Origin: a virus
IMG/VR virus record: IMGVR_UViG_3300027963_000042
Location: 62,001-126,000 of that record
Length of the DNA: 64,000 nucleotides
Direction: 5' to 3' (one strand)
The notes beneath the pieces were generated by a model, which was given only the letters and a program-made list of their open reading frames with translations, was not told where the DNA came from and searched no databases. How positions within the stretch are numbered: the first letter of the stretch is position 1; each line of letters opens with the position of its first letter. This document shows positions 46,134-54,295 of the stretch, piece after piece. A program made the position numbers and the translations under genes.

Positions 46134-47051
46134 TTATTCTTCTGGCATTTTTGCAGAGATCTCTTCAACTTTTCTTTTGTCGATGAATTCGGAAAGTAAT
46201 GAAGCTATATTTTTTAGCATCTCTCTGTCTTGAGATCCTGAATCTACGGATCTTTTATAGTGGTTAAGTAAAGACTCCTCATCAGAATTGCTCTGTATAT
46301 CCATTGCTCTCCTAGTTAAATATTTAATATAAGGATCTGGATTTTTTACATCGCTAAAACCACAGGGAACTGTAATTATGCCCATATCTTGAATTTTAAA
46401 AGAGGTTTTTTTATTTAGAGAATCGTTGTTTATATAAACACAAGGATGATGATCGCTAGAATTTAGATATATTTTAAATTCAGATAAAAGATCATCTTTA
46501 GATCTCTTTGATATCTCGATAAGCATTCCATTATCTAGTGTAGCATCCCAAATATAATCACCGCAGGATTCAAATGATTCTATGGAACCAGGTATACCTA
46601 TCAGATCCATAAGCAATTCTACATCGTCTTGTGCATTTTGTTTTATTCTATCTTGTCCTGTGGTTTTTGAATGTTCTAAGTGATTTGCAAATTCCTCGAT
46701 AAAGTCATCCATTCTTGATTTGTTATCTTCTTTTGATATCCACTTCTTATTCGGATCTAAGTCTAATTCTATTATAGCACCATCAGCATCTTTTTTAAAT
46801 GAAATTGCGTCATTGGGTATCCAAACGTGATCAGATTCTTTGCCATCTGAATCGACATAGCATATAGCTATAGATGTTCCATTTTTCTTAGGAATTATTA
46901 TTTTATCTGAGGGTACTTCCTTTTCTCCAGCTGTTAAATCAATTGCGGATATAATATAACCACCGTCCCACGAATCTTTAATCCCCGGGATCTGGTAAGA
47001 TTGACCCTCGTTAATTTTATTCTTCTGAAAATCTTTAAATCCTAATACCAT
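46134..47051 (-). CDS. Putative capsid-targeted internal protein with INE leader
   Basis: A 305-residue protein from the ATG at 47051. A longer frame would need a TTG at 47075 and would overlap the upstream gene. The chosen start leaves a 4-base gap and gives the leader M-V-L-G-F-K-D-F-Q-K-N-K-I-N-E, followed by G. This aromatic-x-x-aromatic then I-x-E pattern matches other candidate leaders here and the (L/I)-x-E rule of T4-type prohead proteases. The body is acidic and mixed, with D-P-Y-I-K-Y-L-T-R-R near residue 250. It is predicted to be packaged in the head and trimmed after Glu15. No enzymatic motif is seen. Confidence 0.5.
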   Translation of the reverse strand: MVLGFKDFQKNKINEGQSYQIPGIKDSWDGGYIISAIDLTAGEKEVPSDKIIIPKKNGTSIAICYVDSDGKESDHVWIPNDAISFKKDADGAIIELDLDPNKKWISKEDNKSRMDDFIEEFANHLEHSKTTGQDRIKQNAQDDVELLMDLIGIPGSIESFESCGDYIWDATLDNGMLIEISKRSKDDLLSEFKIYLNSSDHHPCVYINNDSLNKKTSFKIQDMGIITVPCGFSDVKNPDPYIKYLTRRAMDIQSNSDEESLLNHYKRSVDSGSQDREMLKNIASLLSEFIDKRKVEEISAKMPEE

Positions 47052-47055
47052 ATTA

Positions 47056-47496
47056 TTATACGTTATCGTTTCCAAAAGAAACCGTGATTTTAAAATTCTT
47101 TGGATCCGTAGATTTATTCATATCAATGGATAAATTACTGGGATAAGTAGGCATTACACTAGCAAGCTTTTCCACATTAAGTTGGCTATAATCTATTGTT
47201 TTGCCCGGTATCAAATCTATATCAAATTGTTTATGCTCGTTCGGATAATCATCCACGCTAAACTCTAGCTCTATTAGATCGATATTAAATACGAAATCAT
47301 CAATACCTGATTTTTTAATTATCAGATCAATGCTATATTCAATAAAAGCTTTAGAATCGTCAATGTCGCTATATTCCTCTGGTCTGTTAAAAAGATCGAT
47401 TTCAATATATTTTAGTTCCGTGCCAAATGAGTAATCACCTCTAGAACTACCCTTCTTAGAAGAGCTAAATGCAGAATAGTCGTAAATTCTTCCCAC
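47056..47496 (-). CDS. Unknown 146-residue protein
   Basis: A 146-residue acidic protein that starts with GTG; no in-frame ATG exists near the N-terminus. The sequence is beta-rich with repeated Ile/Asp/Leu pairs, such as I-D-L-I-E-L-E-F-S-V. A GATATATA core (47516-47523) lies 19 bases before it, so it begins a minus-strand unit divergent from the 47585 gene. No family is recognised. The two divergent genes may be functionally unrelated. Confidence 0.5.
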   Translation of the reverse strand: MGRIYDYSAFSSSKKGSSRGDYSFGTELKYIEIDLFNRPEEYSDIDDSKAFIEYSIDLIIKKSGIDDFVFNIDLIELEFSVDDYPNEHKQFDIDLIPGKTIDYSQLNVEKLASVMPTYPSNLSIDMNKSTDPKNFKITVSFGNDNV

Positions 47497-47515
47497 TTTT
47501 GTTAGATTTTTCTTC

Positions 47516-47523
47516 TATATATC
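47516..47523 (-). promoter_or_regulatory. Candidate late promoter core, minus strand
   Basis: The minus strand reads TTGGATATATAGAAG, 19 bases before the GTG start of the 146-residue gene, in the divergent gap 47497-47584. Confidence 0.5.
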
Positions 47524-47547
47524 CAATTTACTATTTTTAATAGCAGG

Positions 47548-47555
47548 AATATATA
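47548..47555 (+). promoter_or_regulatory. Candidate late promoter core, plus strand
   Basis: The plus strand reads CAGGAATATATAATTAAG, 29 bases before the ATG at 47585. It is the plus-strand counterpart in the same divergent gap. Confidence 0.45.
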
Positions 47556-47584
47556 ATTAAGTATACTAACTAAATAATAAGGGT

Positions 47585-48313
47585 ATGTCAAAGAGCATAA
47601 GTCCTATATGGTTCCTTAGAGAGCCTATAGATCCGGAGCACAAAGAGTATGTGCTATTAGATTACTTAAAAGAAACGAGTAAGGGGTTAAACAAGGAAAA
47701 TTGTTACCCTATAATGAAAGAAATATCACGGATTGTAAAAATACTAAACGAATTTAGAAAGGATAAGATAATTAGTGAATCAGTCAAGAAGTCTCTAGGA
47801 AAAGAGGACAGAGAATATATCAATTCTTTTGTCCTTATTAATCTTCTACCAGAGCAAAGGGAAACACTAAATATTATAATAGAAGACTCACTGGATACAT
47901 TATATGATTATTCGGAGATATGTCTGGACATTTTAAAAGAAGAAGAATCTAAAATAAAAATATTTAGAATTCAATCAAAATTTGATGACGCGGATAATCT
48001 AGTAAATTCAGGGATAGTTATTATCAGAAATATGGTAACAGATAAACTACTTAATTATTTCTTTAAATCAAACGTTAGAATGGAAACGCCAGATGGAGAA
48101 AAGGAGGTTTCAATTTTAAAAAAAATACACCTAAAAAATTCATTCTTCTCATTGAACTATGAGTATATCTACCATGAGATACTAAATGAAATAAACACAG
48201 ATAATAAATACTCGCCTAAATTCTATGTTGTTGAAATATACGAGAACTTTGAAGAAACATCAGAGATCTATAAGTTAGCTAAAGAGAAATTCATAGAACA
48301 TATAGGGATATAA
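47585..48313 (+). CDS. Plus-strand protein, unknown function
   Basis: A 242-residue soluble protein on the plus strand, starting with S-P-I-W-F-L-R-E-P-I-D-P-E-H-K-E-Y. It is mostly alpha-helical, with a leucine/glutamate pattern near residues 55-125. A short D-G-E-K-E-V turn precedes more helices and a final strand F-Y-V-V-E-I-Y-E. There is no catalytic motif, signal peptide or membrane span. It has its own candidate promoter and a terminator 9 bases after its stop, so it is a monocistronic island between head genes. No function can be assigned. Confidence 0.6.
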   Translation: MSKSISPIWFLREPIDPEHKEYVLLDYLKETSKGLNKENCYPIMKEISRIVKILNEFRKDKIISESVKKSLGKEDREYINSFVLINLLPEQRETLNIIIEDSLDTLYDYSEICLDILKEEESKIKIFRIQSKFDDADNLVNSGIVIIRNMVTDKLLNYFFKSNVRMETPDGEKEVSILKKIHLKNSFFSLNYEYIYHEILNEINTDNKYSPKFYVVEIYENFEETSEIYKLAKEKFIEHIGI

Positions 48314-48322
48314 AGATCACAA

Positions 48323-48346
48323 AAAAAGAGCCTATTGGCTCTTTTT
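48323..48346. terminator. Bidirectional terminator between convergent genes
   Basis: A perfect 10-base inverted repeat AAAAAGAGCC / GGCTCTTTTT around TATT. It sits between the plus-strand gene ending at 48313 and the minus-strand gene ending at 48365. A/T tracts on both sides fit termination in both directions. Confidence 0.88.
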
Positions 48347-48364
48347 ATTATAGAGTTATTCTTT

Positions 48365-48709
48365 TTAAAAATTATTTAGTCTTTTAATAAAAGAATTGTT
48401 ATCTAAAGACTCATTAGTATCCATATTAGCAATATTACCAAATCCTGCTACATCCATCATACCGGGTTTCCCGTTGAGATCTATTCTATAACCAGGTGAA
48501 TCTATTTTAGATTGCTTAGCAAAAACTGCATCTGCATATCCTGCATAATCGTATGCTGGTTCTCTTTTTATTTTGGATTGTCCTGATTTTGAAGATATCT
48601 CGCCTGTCTGATTTTCACCAGAAAGAGGTTTGTATGTGTTATCATGCACTTTTGAAAGAAACTTCTTAAAATCTAAGATTTCCCTTTGTGTTACGTTTTG
48701 TATATTCAT
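48365..48709 (-). CDS. Small protein near head genes, unknown function
   Basis: A 114-residue protein with a helical N-terminus (I-L-D-F-K-K-F-L-S-K-V) that resembles the aromatic-x-x-aromatic spacing of the internal-protein leaders but lacks an (L/I)-x-E site. The middle is Lys/Gly/Tyr-rich and probably disordered, and the C-terminal end has F-I-K-R-L-N-N-F. It follows the 220-residue head-region protein by 17 bases and is the last gene before the bidirectional terminator. A head-cargo role is weakly suggested by position. Confidence 0.45.
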   Translation of the reverse strand: MNIQNVTQREILDFKKFLSKVHDNTYKPLSGENQTGEISSKSGQSKIKREPAYDYAGYADAVFAKQSKIDSPGYRIDLNGKPGMMDVAGFGNIANMDTNESLDNNSFIKRLNNF

Positions 48710-48726
48710 GTTTTTAGTTTTTAATA

Positions 48727-49389
48727 TTAAGCTTCTTTTTTTCCAGTCAAAGAATTCCAGAAAGTTGAAAGATAATCCATTGCTCCTTTATCAGAATTCG
48801 ATTGTGATGCAGAGCTAGGGTTTCCGTAGAATTGTGATGCCTTATCTCTTGCAATACTAGAAAGCTGATTTTTGTCGGTATCACTTAGTGATGCTAAAGC
48901 ATCTCTTCCGACAGATCCTTTTGCTCCTGGTCCTCCGAATGCTTCTATTAATGCGTTCTCAATTATAGCTTTTCCTTTTTCTGATTGTAATCCTTCTCTC
49001 AATGTTGAGTAAAGCCATCCGGTAGGTTTTATACCCATTTGGGTAGCTAAACTATCCAAACCTTTTCTTTGTATAAACTCTTGTAAAGCTTTTGCCATTA
49101 GCGGAGCAAGATAATCAACGTTAGCTTTTTCCCCTGTTAATAATTCAGGGTAATCCTCAATCGGAATCTGATCTACAACTTCCTGTACTATAACGGACAT
49201 ATTGGAGTTTTCTTCAACACCAATCTGTTCCATTAACTTAGCAGCAACCTTTTGCTTTATAGTTTTTCTTAGACCCTCTCCGGCAAATCCAAGTAAGCCA
49301 TTAAAGAATCCGCCTAAATCGCTAAACTGGAATGATTCGTTTGTTTCTCCATCCGAAAATGAATCAAAATTTTTAATAATTCTAGACAT
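48727..49389 (-). CDS. Head-region protein, possible internal protein
   Basis: A 220-residue protein with I-K-N-F-D-S-F near the start and T-N-E-S at about residues 16-19, resembling the leader family but with no Ile/Leu at the P3 position. Residues about 22-45 form a Gly/Phe/Leu amphipathic segment (G-G-F-F-N-G-L-L-G-F-A-G). The rest is helical, with several Gln/Glu/Leu stretches. A GATATATA core lies 20 bases before the ATG. The Gly/Phe-rich helix might contact membranes. A virion role is inferred only from position. Confidence 0.45.
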   Translation of the reverse strand: MSRIIKNFDSFSDGETNESFQFSDLGGFFNGLLGFAGEGLRKTIKQKVAAKLMEQIGVEENSNMSVIVQEVVDQIPIEDYPELLTGEKANVDYLAPLMAKALQEFIQRKGLDSLATQMGIKPTGWLYSTLREGLQSEKGKAIIENALIEAFGGPGAKGSVGRDALASLSDTDKNQLSSIARDKASQFYGNPSSASQSNSDKGAMDYLSTFWNSLTGKKEA

Positions 49390-49409
49390 CTATATTCTTT
49401 TATTTTATC

Positions 49410-49417
49410 TATATATC
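49410..49417 (-). promoter_or_regulatory. Candidate late promoter core (GATATATA)
   Basis: The minus strand reads GTGGATATATAGATAA, 20 bases before the ATG of the 220-residue gene, in the 58-base gap after the asparagine synthetase gene. Confidence 0.5.
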
Positions 49418-49447
49418 CACAGAAGAATTATTAATCCAAGGGGTATG

Positions 49448-50854
49448 CTATATGTTGTCCAGAAAAAGATCCACAGCTTTTTGTCTGTATTTAAGCTTAT
49501 CCTCCTTGATCTCTGGATTTTTTAATGCCTCTTTCTTCCTATTGACAACAGAGTCGGGAAGCATTGGTCCGAATGTGTCTTTTAGAATCTTTTTATCAGT
49601 TCTCCATTCGAGCGGAAGATGTAAAGCAAATCTAACTATATCAAGGTTTAAGAAGGGGCTTCTTAGCTCTAGAGTATGAGCCATAGACATCTTATCCAAT
49701 CTAGGTAAATGATAATAAGACAGTTCATCAAATACATCAGATTGCTGGGAGTCATATTCATGTATTCTTGAATATCCTCCAAATAGCTCATCAGATCCAT
49801 CACCACTTAAAACTATTCTATAACCAGATTCTTTCTTAACTGCCTCAAATAAATGATACTGCGGGATCACTGATCCTAAATCCACCGGTGTTTCATTCCA
49901 TAGCGTGTATATAAGAGCATTCTTACTTGAATCCATACTATAGTCTAGAAAATTGACAGAAGTGCTTAAATGTGCGCTTAAATCGTTTACAAACGGTGTT
50001 TCCCCATTCTCTATAGTAAACCACGTAACCTTGGCATTCATTTCTTTTAGTACCCCTGCTATAATCGAAGAATCAAGACCCCCTGATACCAAAAGTGATA
50101 TTGGGTAGTTCTTAGAGACAAGTCTATTTTTTACGCTCTCAAACATCTTATCCCACAGCCAACTCATGTGTGTCTCGTAATCTGCACCTTCTAGTTCGGA
50201 TATTGGTGATTCCCATGTTCTGTAATAAGGACCATATGTTTGTTCAAATAGAGGAGACGCTATATTATAAAAATAAAACGTATTAGGTAGAATCCTTTTA
50301 ATCGATTTAATCGGTGTTCTGTTGTCCTTATTGTAACCCCATTTTCTGATAGCACTTATATAGGTTTCGTCTAGCTCATCCAATACAGTGGTAAGACCCT
50401 TGATCTCCGAACAAATCTCACCAAGATCATTCTTATAAAGGCATTTCTTTCCCAATGGATCAGTAAATGCGATTACACTTCCTTTATTAGAATCGTATAT
50501 TACTACCGCCCAAAATCCATCCCATGTTTGTATATGGGGTAAATATGCAGCAGCAAAGAATTCTAGATTTCCCCCTTTATATCCGCTGAATAAACTGCAT
50601 AAATATTCCGTATCAGAAGAAAATGTATTCCTGTCATAATTAAATATTTCCCCATTGAACATCAAATACACACCGGGAGAAACTTCTCTTGGCTGATTCC
50701 ATTCGTCACCATCGGATGTTTGTATAGGCAATCTATGATGACATAATGTAATCTTATCAAGTTCCTCTACAGATCTTTCAATTCCCCTATGTTTTATCGT
50801 ATCTAAAATTTCAGGATGTTTATCCGCTCTAGTTGTTAATAATATTCCGCACAT
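49448..50854 (-). CDS. asnB: Asparagine synthetase, glutamine-hydrolysing type
   Basis: A 468-residue class II glutamine amidotransferase-synthetase. Cys2 follows the start Met (M-C-G-I-L) and is the expected nucleophile once Met is removed. R-L-P-I-Q at 41-45 and F-N-G-E-I-F-N at 66-72 match the glutaminase pocket. The synthetase half has S-G-G-L-D-S-S at 257-263 (pyrophosphate loop), L-S-G-D-G-S-D-E-L-F-G-G-Y, and a C-terminal R-L-D-K-M-S-M-A-H. E. coli AsnB is 554 residues, so this is a compact version with all catalytic motifs. It lies 6 bases after the kinase gene. Making asparagine or amidating a protein or nucleotide is possible. A weak GGATATAC element lies upstream. Confidence 0.9.
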   Translation of the reverse strand: MCGILLTTRADKHPEILDTIKHRGIERSVEELDKITLCHHRLPIQTSDGDEWNQPREVSPGVYLMFNGEIFNYDRNTFSSDTEYLCSLFSGYKGGNLEFFAAAYLPHIQTWDGFWAVVIYDSNKGSVIAFTDPLGKKCLYKNDLGEICSEIKGLTTVLDELDETYISAIRKWGYNKDNRTPIKSIKRILPNTFYFYNIASPLFEQTYGPYYRTWESPISELEGADYETHMSWLWDKMFESVKNRLVSKNYPISLLVSGGLDSSIIAGVLKEMNAKVTWFTIENGETPFVNDLSAHLSTSVNFLDYSMDSSKNALIYTLWNETPVDLGSVIPQYHLFEAVKKESGYRIVLSGDGSDELFGGYSRIHEYDSQQSDVFDELSYYHLPRLDKMSMAHTLELRSPFLNLDIVRFALHLPLEWRTDKKILKDTFGPMLPDSVVNRKKEALKNPEIKEDKLKYRQKAVDLFLDNI

Positions 50855-50860
50855 GTTTTT

Positions 50861-51421
50861 TTAATTAAAAAGTATATCCTCAAACATTGAACTAATATTG
50901 CTCACTGATTGATCGTCAAATTTATTTGTAATTGTCCATATTTTATGAAGTCCAGCTTCCTGAAACATAGATATTACTTTCTCGTAAGTGTCTCTTTCTC
51001 TTGTATCTCCATCAATGTGATCCCACTGATCTTTGCTTCTATCGGACTTATCTGGATTTTCACCATTTATATAGATTATAGTTATCTCGTCAAGAAGTGA
51101 GTATTTCTTAACTATCCCTATTTGATCCCTAGCTTCGTCTTCTGTTATTCTACCCTCAAGCAATCCCCACACTAAGACAGTTAATATTCCTCTATCATGT
51201 ATGAATGATTCCCCGGGGATGTCCTTTGCTAACTGCATAAGCATAAACTCTTTACCTAATGAAAATGCATGTGCTTCTTTGCTATCCTCACTTTTTAGAT
51301 TTAAGTCGGCAAAGAAATTGGCAAACTTAAACTGAAATCTTGGGATGCTAAAAGATTCTGAGATATATTCAGATAAAAATGTCTTGCCTGAATTTCTTGG
51401 GCCTTCGAATACGTATACCAT
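50861..51421 (-). CDS. P-loop nucleotide kinase-like protein
   Basis: A 186-residue kinase-fold protein from the ATG at 51421. An upstream ATG at 51445 would add 8 residues, and a TTG at 51466 is unlikely. Walker A is G-P-R-N-S-G-K-T at about residues 7-14. A later H-D-R-G motif resembles the D-R box of deoxynucleoside and thymidylate kinases. Length fits dNMP/dNK-type kinases, but the substrate cannot be chosen. It starts a unit whose 5' region has a host-type promoter and an inverted repeat, and it is followed 6 bases later by the asparagine synthetase gene. Confidence 0.65.
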   Translation of the reverse strand: MVYVFEGPRNSGKTFLSEYISESFSIPRFQFKFANFFADLNLKSEDSKEAHAFSLGKEFMLMQLAKDIPGESFIHDRGILTVLVWGLLEGRITEDEARDQIGIVKKYSLLDEITIIYINGENPDKSDRSKDQWDHIDGDTRERDTYEKVISMFQEAGLHKIWTITNKFDDQSVSNISSMFEDILFN

Positions 51422-51438
51422 ATATTTCTTTTTATGGA

Positions 51439-51457
51439 GGAACATCGCACATGTTCC
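51439..51457. promoter_or_regulatory. Inverted repeat upstream of kinase gene, operator-like
   Basis: GGAACAT-CGCAC-ATGTTCC is a perfect 7-base inverted repeat, 17 bases before the chosen kinase ATG. It lies just downstream of the TATATTTG element, so a repressor site or an mRNA hairpin is possible. Confidence 0.35.
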
Positions 51458-51463
51458 ACCTAG

Positions 51464-51471
51464 CAAATATA
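51464..51471 (-). promoter_or_regulatory. Possible Bacteroidetes-type promoter -7 element
   Basis: The minus strand reads TATATTTG, which fits the Bacteroidetes consensus TAnnTTTG. Transcription would begin near 51458, at the edge of the inverted repeat. A clear -33 TTTG box is not evident (only TTTC-like sequence), so this is tentative. Confidence 0.35.
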
Positions 51472-51496
51472 ATAAATTAGTACGGGGAAAGCACGA

Positions 51497-51528
51497 AAAA
51501 CCCCGATCTTTATTAAAATCGGGGTTTT
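51497..51528 (-). terminator. Intrinsic terminator after the 825-residue gene
   Basis: An 11-base perfect inverted repeat AAAACCCCGAT / ATCGGGGTTTT. It starts 2 bases after the stop of the 825-residue internal-protein candidate and ends in T-rich sequence on the minus strand. Confidence 0.9.
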
Positions 51529-51530
51529 AT

Positions 51531-54008
51531 TTATTTTGCGTCAATGTTGACGCATTTAAAAGGTGATTGCTGGGGTATCTCATCGAATGAAGTTGAATTC
51601 ATTCTTTTAACGTGTGTTGCTATGCTAGGATAAATGTCAGCAGCTATATAATAGCAGTTATTACCTAGTATGTTTTTTATTCCACTATCAGACCCTTTCA
51701 TGTTACTCAATGTACCAATTCCCTCAAGTGCAGATGACACCTGTCTTTTTGAAGTTGTTTTCCTTTTCTTAATATCATCATACTCACCTACAATGATTTT
51801 AGATCCTGCATAAGTTAATAAAGGTCCGCTGTCCGAGTCATCTTCAGTTAGACCAAATATACTATCCTTAGATATTCTTTTAGCTGTAGAAGATCCTAAA
51901 ACATTATCATTAATCCATTTTATACAGCTTACAAATTTGCTTCCATCGAAGGTAACACAGTTAGCTATCATTACGAGGAAGTTGTTGATAGCAACAAATT
52001 CTTCCTTACCTAAATCTGGGCTTCTGTCACTTTTTTGTAAAGCAATATTGAAAGCTCTAGATATATCGCTCTTAAGATTATCATAATCAATAAAAGGAAT
52101 TTCTTTATTCTTGATAGACGATTCCATCATTTCAAAAGGTCCGGAAAGATCTAGATCATCATTATCTGAATTTTTATTAATTAATTGTTTTATACCATCA
52201 TATCTAAACTGGGGTCTAATCATACCAAATGTTGTCCAGCCTTTAAGATAATTTCTAAGAAATTCCGTTGCGTCTTCGTTACCTAGTGTTTTAATCTGTC
52301 TAGTCTCTGCCCATTTATTCCAGTTGCATGGGGTTTTTAATGACGATGACCCTAGGTTGATATTATAAACTGCACCTTTAGCAAAAAAGTATGAAAATTC
52401 TTCCGCTGGTTTAGCTTTATCTAAAGCTAAATTCCAATCTTTTATAAATTCTGTGCTGTAGGATGATTTAAGAGATCCGTCCTGCTTAACAAAATCCTCA
52501 GACTCCACTTTTATATTATACTCAGATCTAAGCTTTTTAGCTAATCCCCGTACTCCTGACGCTGATTTTGCATCAGATGATCCAGATGATTTTTCTGGAG
52601 ATGCTATTGCTACTTGAGCTTTGTATTGAACAGCTAGCTCCTTTTCGAAGTCAGAATTGTTGATAATGATTTTACCCTCATTAACACTAGAGAATAATTC
52701 AGAAATACTTTTAACATATCCTGAATTAGATGTGCTCTCATGCATTTTTGTTCCTATCATGTGCAAAGCTGCATTAATGGCTTTCCTATTCTTAGCTGAA
52801 ACCCAATCAGAAGCAATTATATCAGTTAACAATGCTTGGTCTATCTGACCACTTGCATTTTTATTACCTGATAATTTTTGGATAGTTGAGATAACAGAAG
52901 TTGTAGCTGGGCCATATTTTCCATTAGGACCTCCTTTAGATTTTATCAGCTTACCTGCAGAAGTTATACCGTCACAAAGTGCAGTTTGAATAGCAAAGAT
53001 TAATCCGCTTCCTTTTATCTTCTTATCAGAATCTGAATCCCCTCTTTTTAAAGGAAAAATAGCTTTAGCAGTTTCTACTTCTTTAACCTCATTTTCATCC
53101 TTGATAACCCTAACCGCTATTCCATACTGTGTCTTTGCTCTAGTCATAAGATCTAGTGCTTGACTAACTAAATTAGTAACATCAGAATATGTTGTATAAA
53201 CTTCTTCATCATCCTCTAATTTTTGTAAAGACCTATTTGCTGTTTGGATCATAGTGTTGTTAAATTCTTCTTGGAATTTATCAACTTGCTTTTCTAATTC
53301 TTCAAGCATTTTTCTATCCTTGTCGCCACCATCTGTATTATCTAAAGTCTTTCTCTTCTCGTCAAGATCTAAAAATGTTCTTTTCCAATCCCTTCCGTAT
53401 CCTGATTTTTGATCTTTACCCTCAGAAGAACTTATTAAATTAGTAAGTAATTTTTTTAGATTATCAACTCTTCTTTTATACCCAGTGAAAATAGATTCAT
53501 TTAGTATATCATCAAATTCAAATCCTTCGCTGTCATTTAGCTTTTCAGCTTCTTCTTCTGCTTGTTTAGCTATATTGTCTATAGAATTCTGAAGTTTAGT
53601 TGTAGCCATCTTAAACTGCTTAAATATAACATCATCTTTAGATTTAGAAATTTCCGAAGTCCTATCAAGTGCTTCAGCAAATTTATATAAGCTCTCTAGA
53701 TACAGTCTTTTAGCTTCAGCATATTTAGAATTTGCTAGATCATTATCGTCTGCGTAGTCGATCAATTTAGCGGTTAAAGATTTTACAGTTTTAGAACTTG
53801 CAACATCAGAAAGCTTAAGTCTAATAACATCGGGATTTCTATCTCTCTTAGGAGCTAGGTCAAAGGTTAATATCTTGAAAGCATTCAAAGCATTATCGCA
53901 AACCTTAACAAGCAAAGAATCTACTTGTTCATTTTCTAATAGCTTACTATAATACCCTTCTAATAGCTGTTTAGCTACCTGATTGTGAATATATGGATTA
54001 TTGTTCAT
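51531..54008 (-). CDS. Large head-region protein with peptidoglycan-binding-like domain and LNE site
   Basis: An 825-residue protein. Residues about 60-300 are helical and coiled-coil-like, rich in Lys/Glu. Residues 169-171 are Leu-Asn-Glu followed by Ser, a candidate prohead-protease site that would leave a 654-residue C-terminal product. Residues about 335-400 resemble a peptidoglycan-binding type 1 domain: F-A-I-Q-T-A-L, G-G-P-N-G-K-Y-G-P-A-T-T, then G-Q-I-D-Q-A-L-L. The C-terminal 400 residues are unrecognised. It has its own AATATATA core 18 bases upstream and a strong terminator after it. A packaged cell-wall-contacting protein is the leading inference. Confidence 0.55.
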   Translation of the reverse strand: MNNNPYIHNQVAKQLLEGYYSKLLENEQVDSLLVKVCDNALNAFKILTFDLAPKRDRNPDVIRLKLSDVASSKTVKSLTAKLIDYADDNDLANSKYAEAKRLYLESLYKFAEALDRTSEISKSKDDVIFKQFKMATTKLQNSIDNIAKQAEEEAEKLNDSEGFEFDDILNESIFTGYKRRVDNLKKLLTNLISSSEGKDQKSGYGRDWKRTFLDLDEKRKTLDNTDGGDKDRKMLEELEKQVDKFQEEFNNTMIQTANRSLQKLEDDEEVYTTYSDVTNLVSQALDLMTRAKTQYGIAVRVIKDENEVKEVETAKAIFPLKRGDSDSDKKIKGSGLIFAIQTALCDGITSAGKLIKSKGGPNGKYGPATTSVISTIQKLSGNKNASGQIDQALLTDIIASDWVSAKNRKAINAALHMIGTKMHESTSNSGYVKSISELFSSVNEGKIIINNSDFEKELAVQYKAQVAIASPEKSSGSSDAKSASGVRGLAKKLRSEYNIKVESEDFVKQDGSLKSSYSTEFIKDWNLALDKAKPAEEFSYFFAKGAVYNINLGSSSLKTPCNWNKWAETRQIKTLGNEDATEFLRNYLKGWTTFGMIRPQFRYDGIKQLINKNSDNDDLDLSGPFEMMESSIKNKEIPFIDYDNLKSDISRAFNIALQKSDRSPDLGKEEFVAINNFLVMIANCVTFDGSKFVSCIKWINDNVLGSSTAKRISKDSIFGLTEDDSDSGPLLTYAGSKIIVGEYDDIKKRKTTSKRQVSSALEGIGTLSNMKGSDSGIKNILGNNCYYIAADIYPSIATHVKRMNSTSFDEIPQQSPFKCVNIDAK

Positions 54009-54022
54009 AATTTATTAATCTT

Positions 54023-54295
54023 TTAGTATATATTTTCTTTAGGCCCAGCAGCATCCTTACCCGTATTGTTCTTTTGTATTTCAGCTGAAAGCGTTTTCAT
54101 CAAAACCGATATTTCCTGATATATTCCAGCCTGTTGGTTTATACTTGCTATCTCTGAAGCAGTATCTCCAGGTTTTTTAGAATTCTTAGCATTTTTAATT
54201 GCATCAAATTTTTGGGAAAGAGTTGTTTTTATTCCCTGTATTTTGGTCTCCCCGCTGTCTTCCTCGTTAATAACGAATTCTCTATATTTAAGCAT
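54023..54295 (-). CDS. Small capsid-targeted internal protein candidate
   Basis: A 90-residue protein from the ATG at 54295; the in-frame TTG at 54307 is less likely. It opens M-L-K-Y-R-E-F-V-I-N-E and then E-D-S-G. This is close to the roughly ten-residue capsid-targeting leader of T4 internal proteins (MKTYQEF followed by a Glu cleavage site), with the predicted cut after Glu11. The remainder is Lys/Ser/Gln-rich and helical, without a membrane span. It overlaps the upstream gene by 8 bases and precedes the 825-residue gene by 14. Of all genes here it gives the clearest leader match. Confidence 0.6.
   Translation of the reverse strand: MLKYREFVINEEDSGETKIQGIKTTLSQKFDAIKNAKNSKKPGDTASEIASINQQAGIYQEISVLMKTLSAEIQKNNTGKDAAGPKENIY
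54027..54034 (-). promoter_or_regulatory. Candidate late promoter core (AATATATA)
   Basis: The minus strand reads GAAAATATATACTAAAAG, 18 bases before the ATG of the 825-residue gene. It overlaps the end of the small internal-protein gene. Confidence 0.45.

Noticed and set aside
47052-47075. Longer start (TTG at 47075) for the 305-residue gene
   Set aside because: It would overlap the upstream gene by 20 bases and use TTG. The ATG at 47051 gives a better leader and gap.
50872-50879. GGATATAC before the asparagine synthetase gene as a promoter
   Set aside because: It is shorter than the motif and lies 6 bases into the gap from the kinase gene, so readthrough is simpler.
51422-51466. Longer kinase start (TTG 51466 or ATG 51445)
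   Set aside because: The P-loop would then be far from the N-terminus, and the promoter and inverted repeat would lie in the coding region. ATG 51445 remains possible because AGGTGG lies before it.
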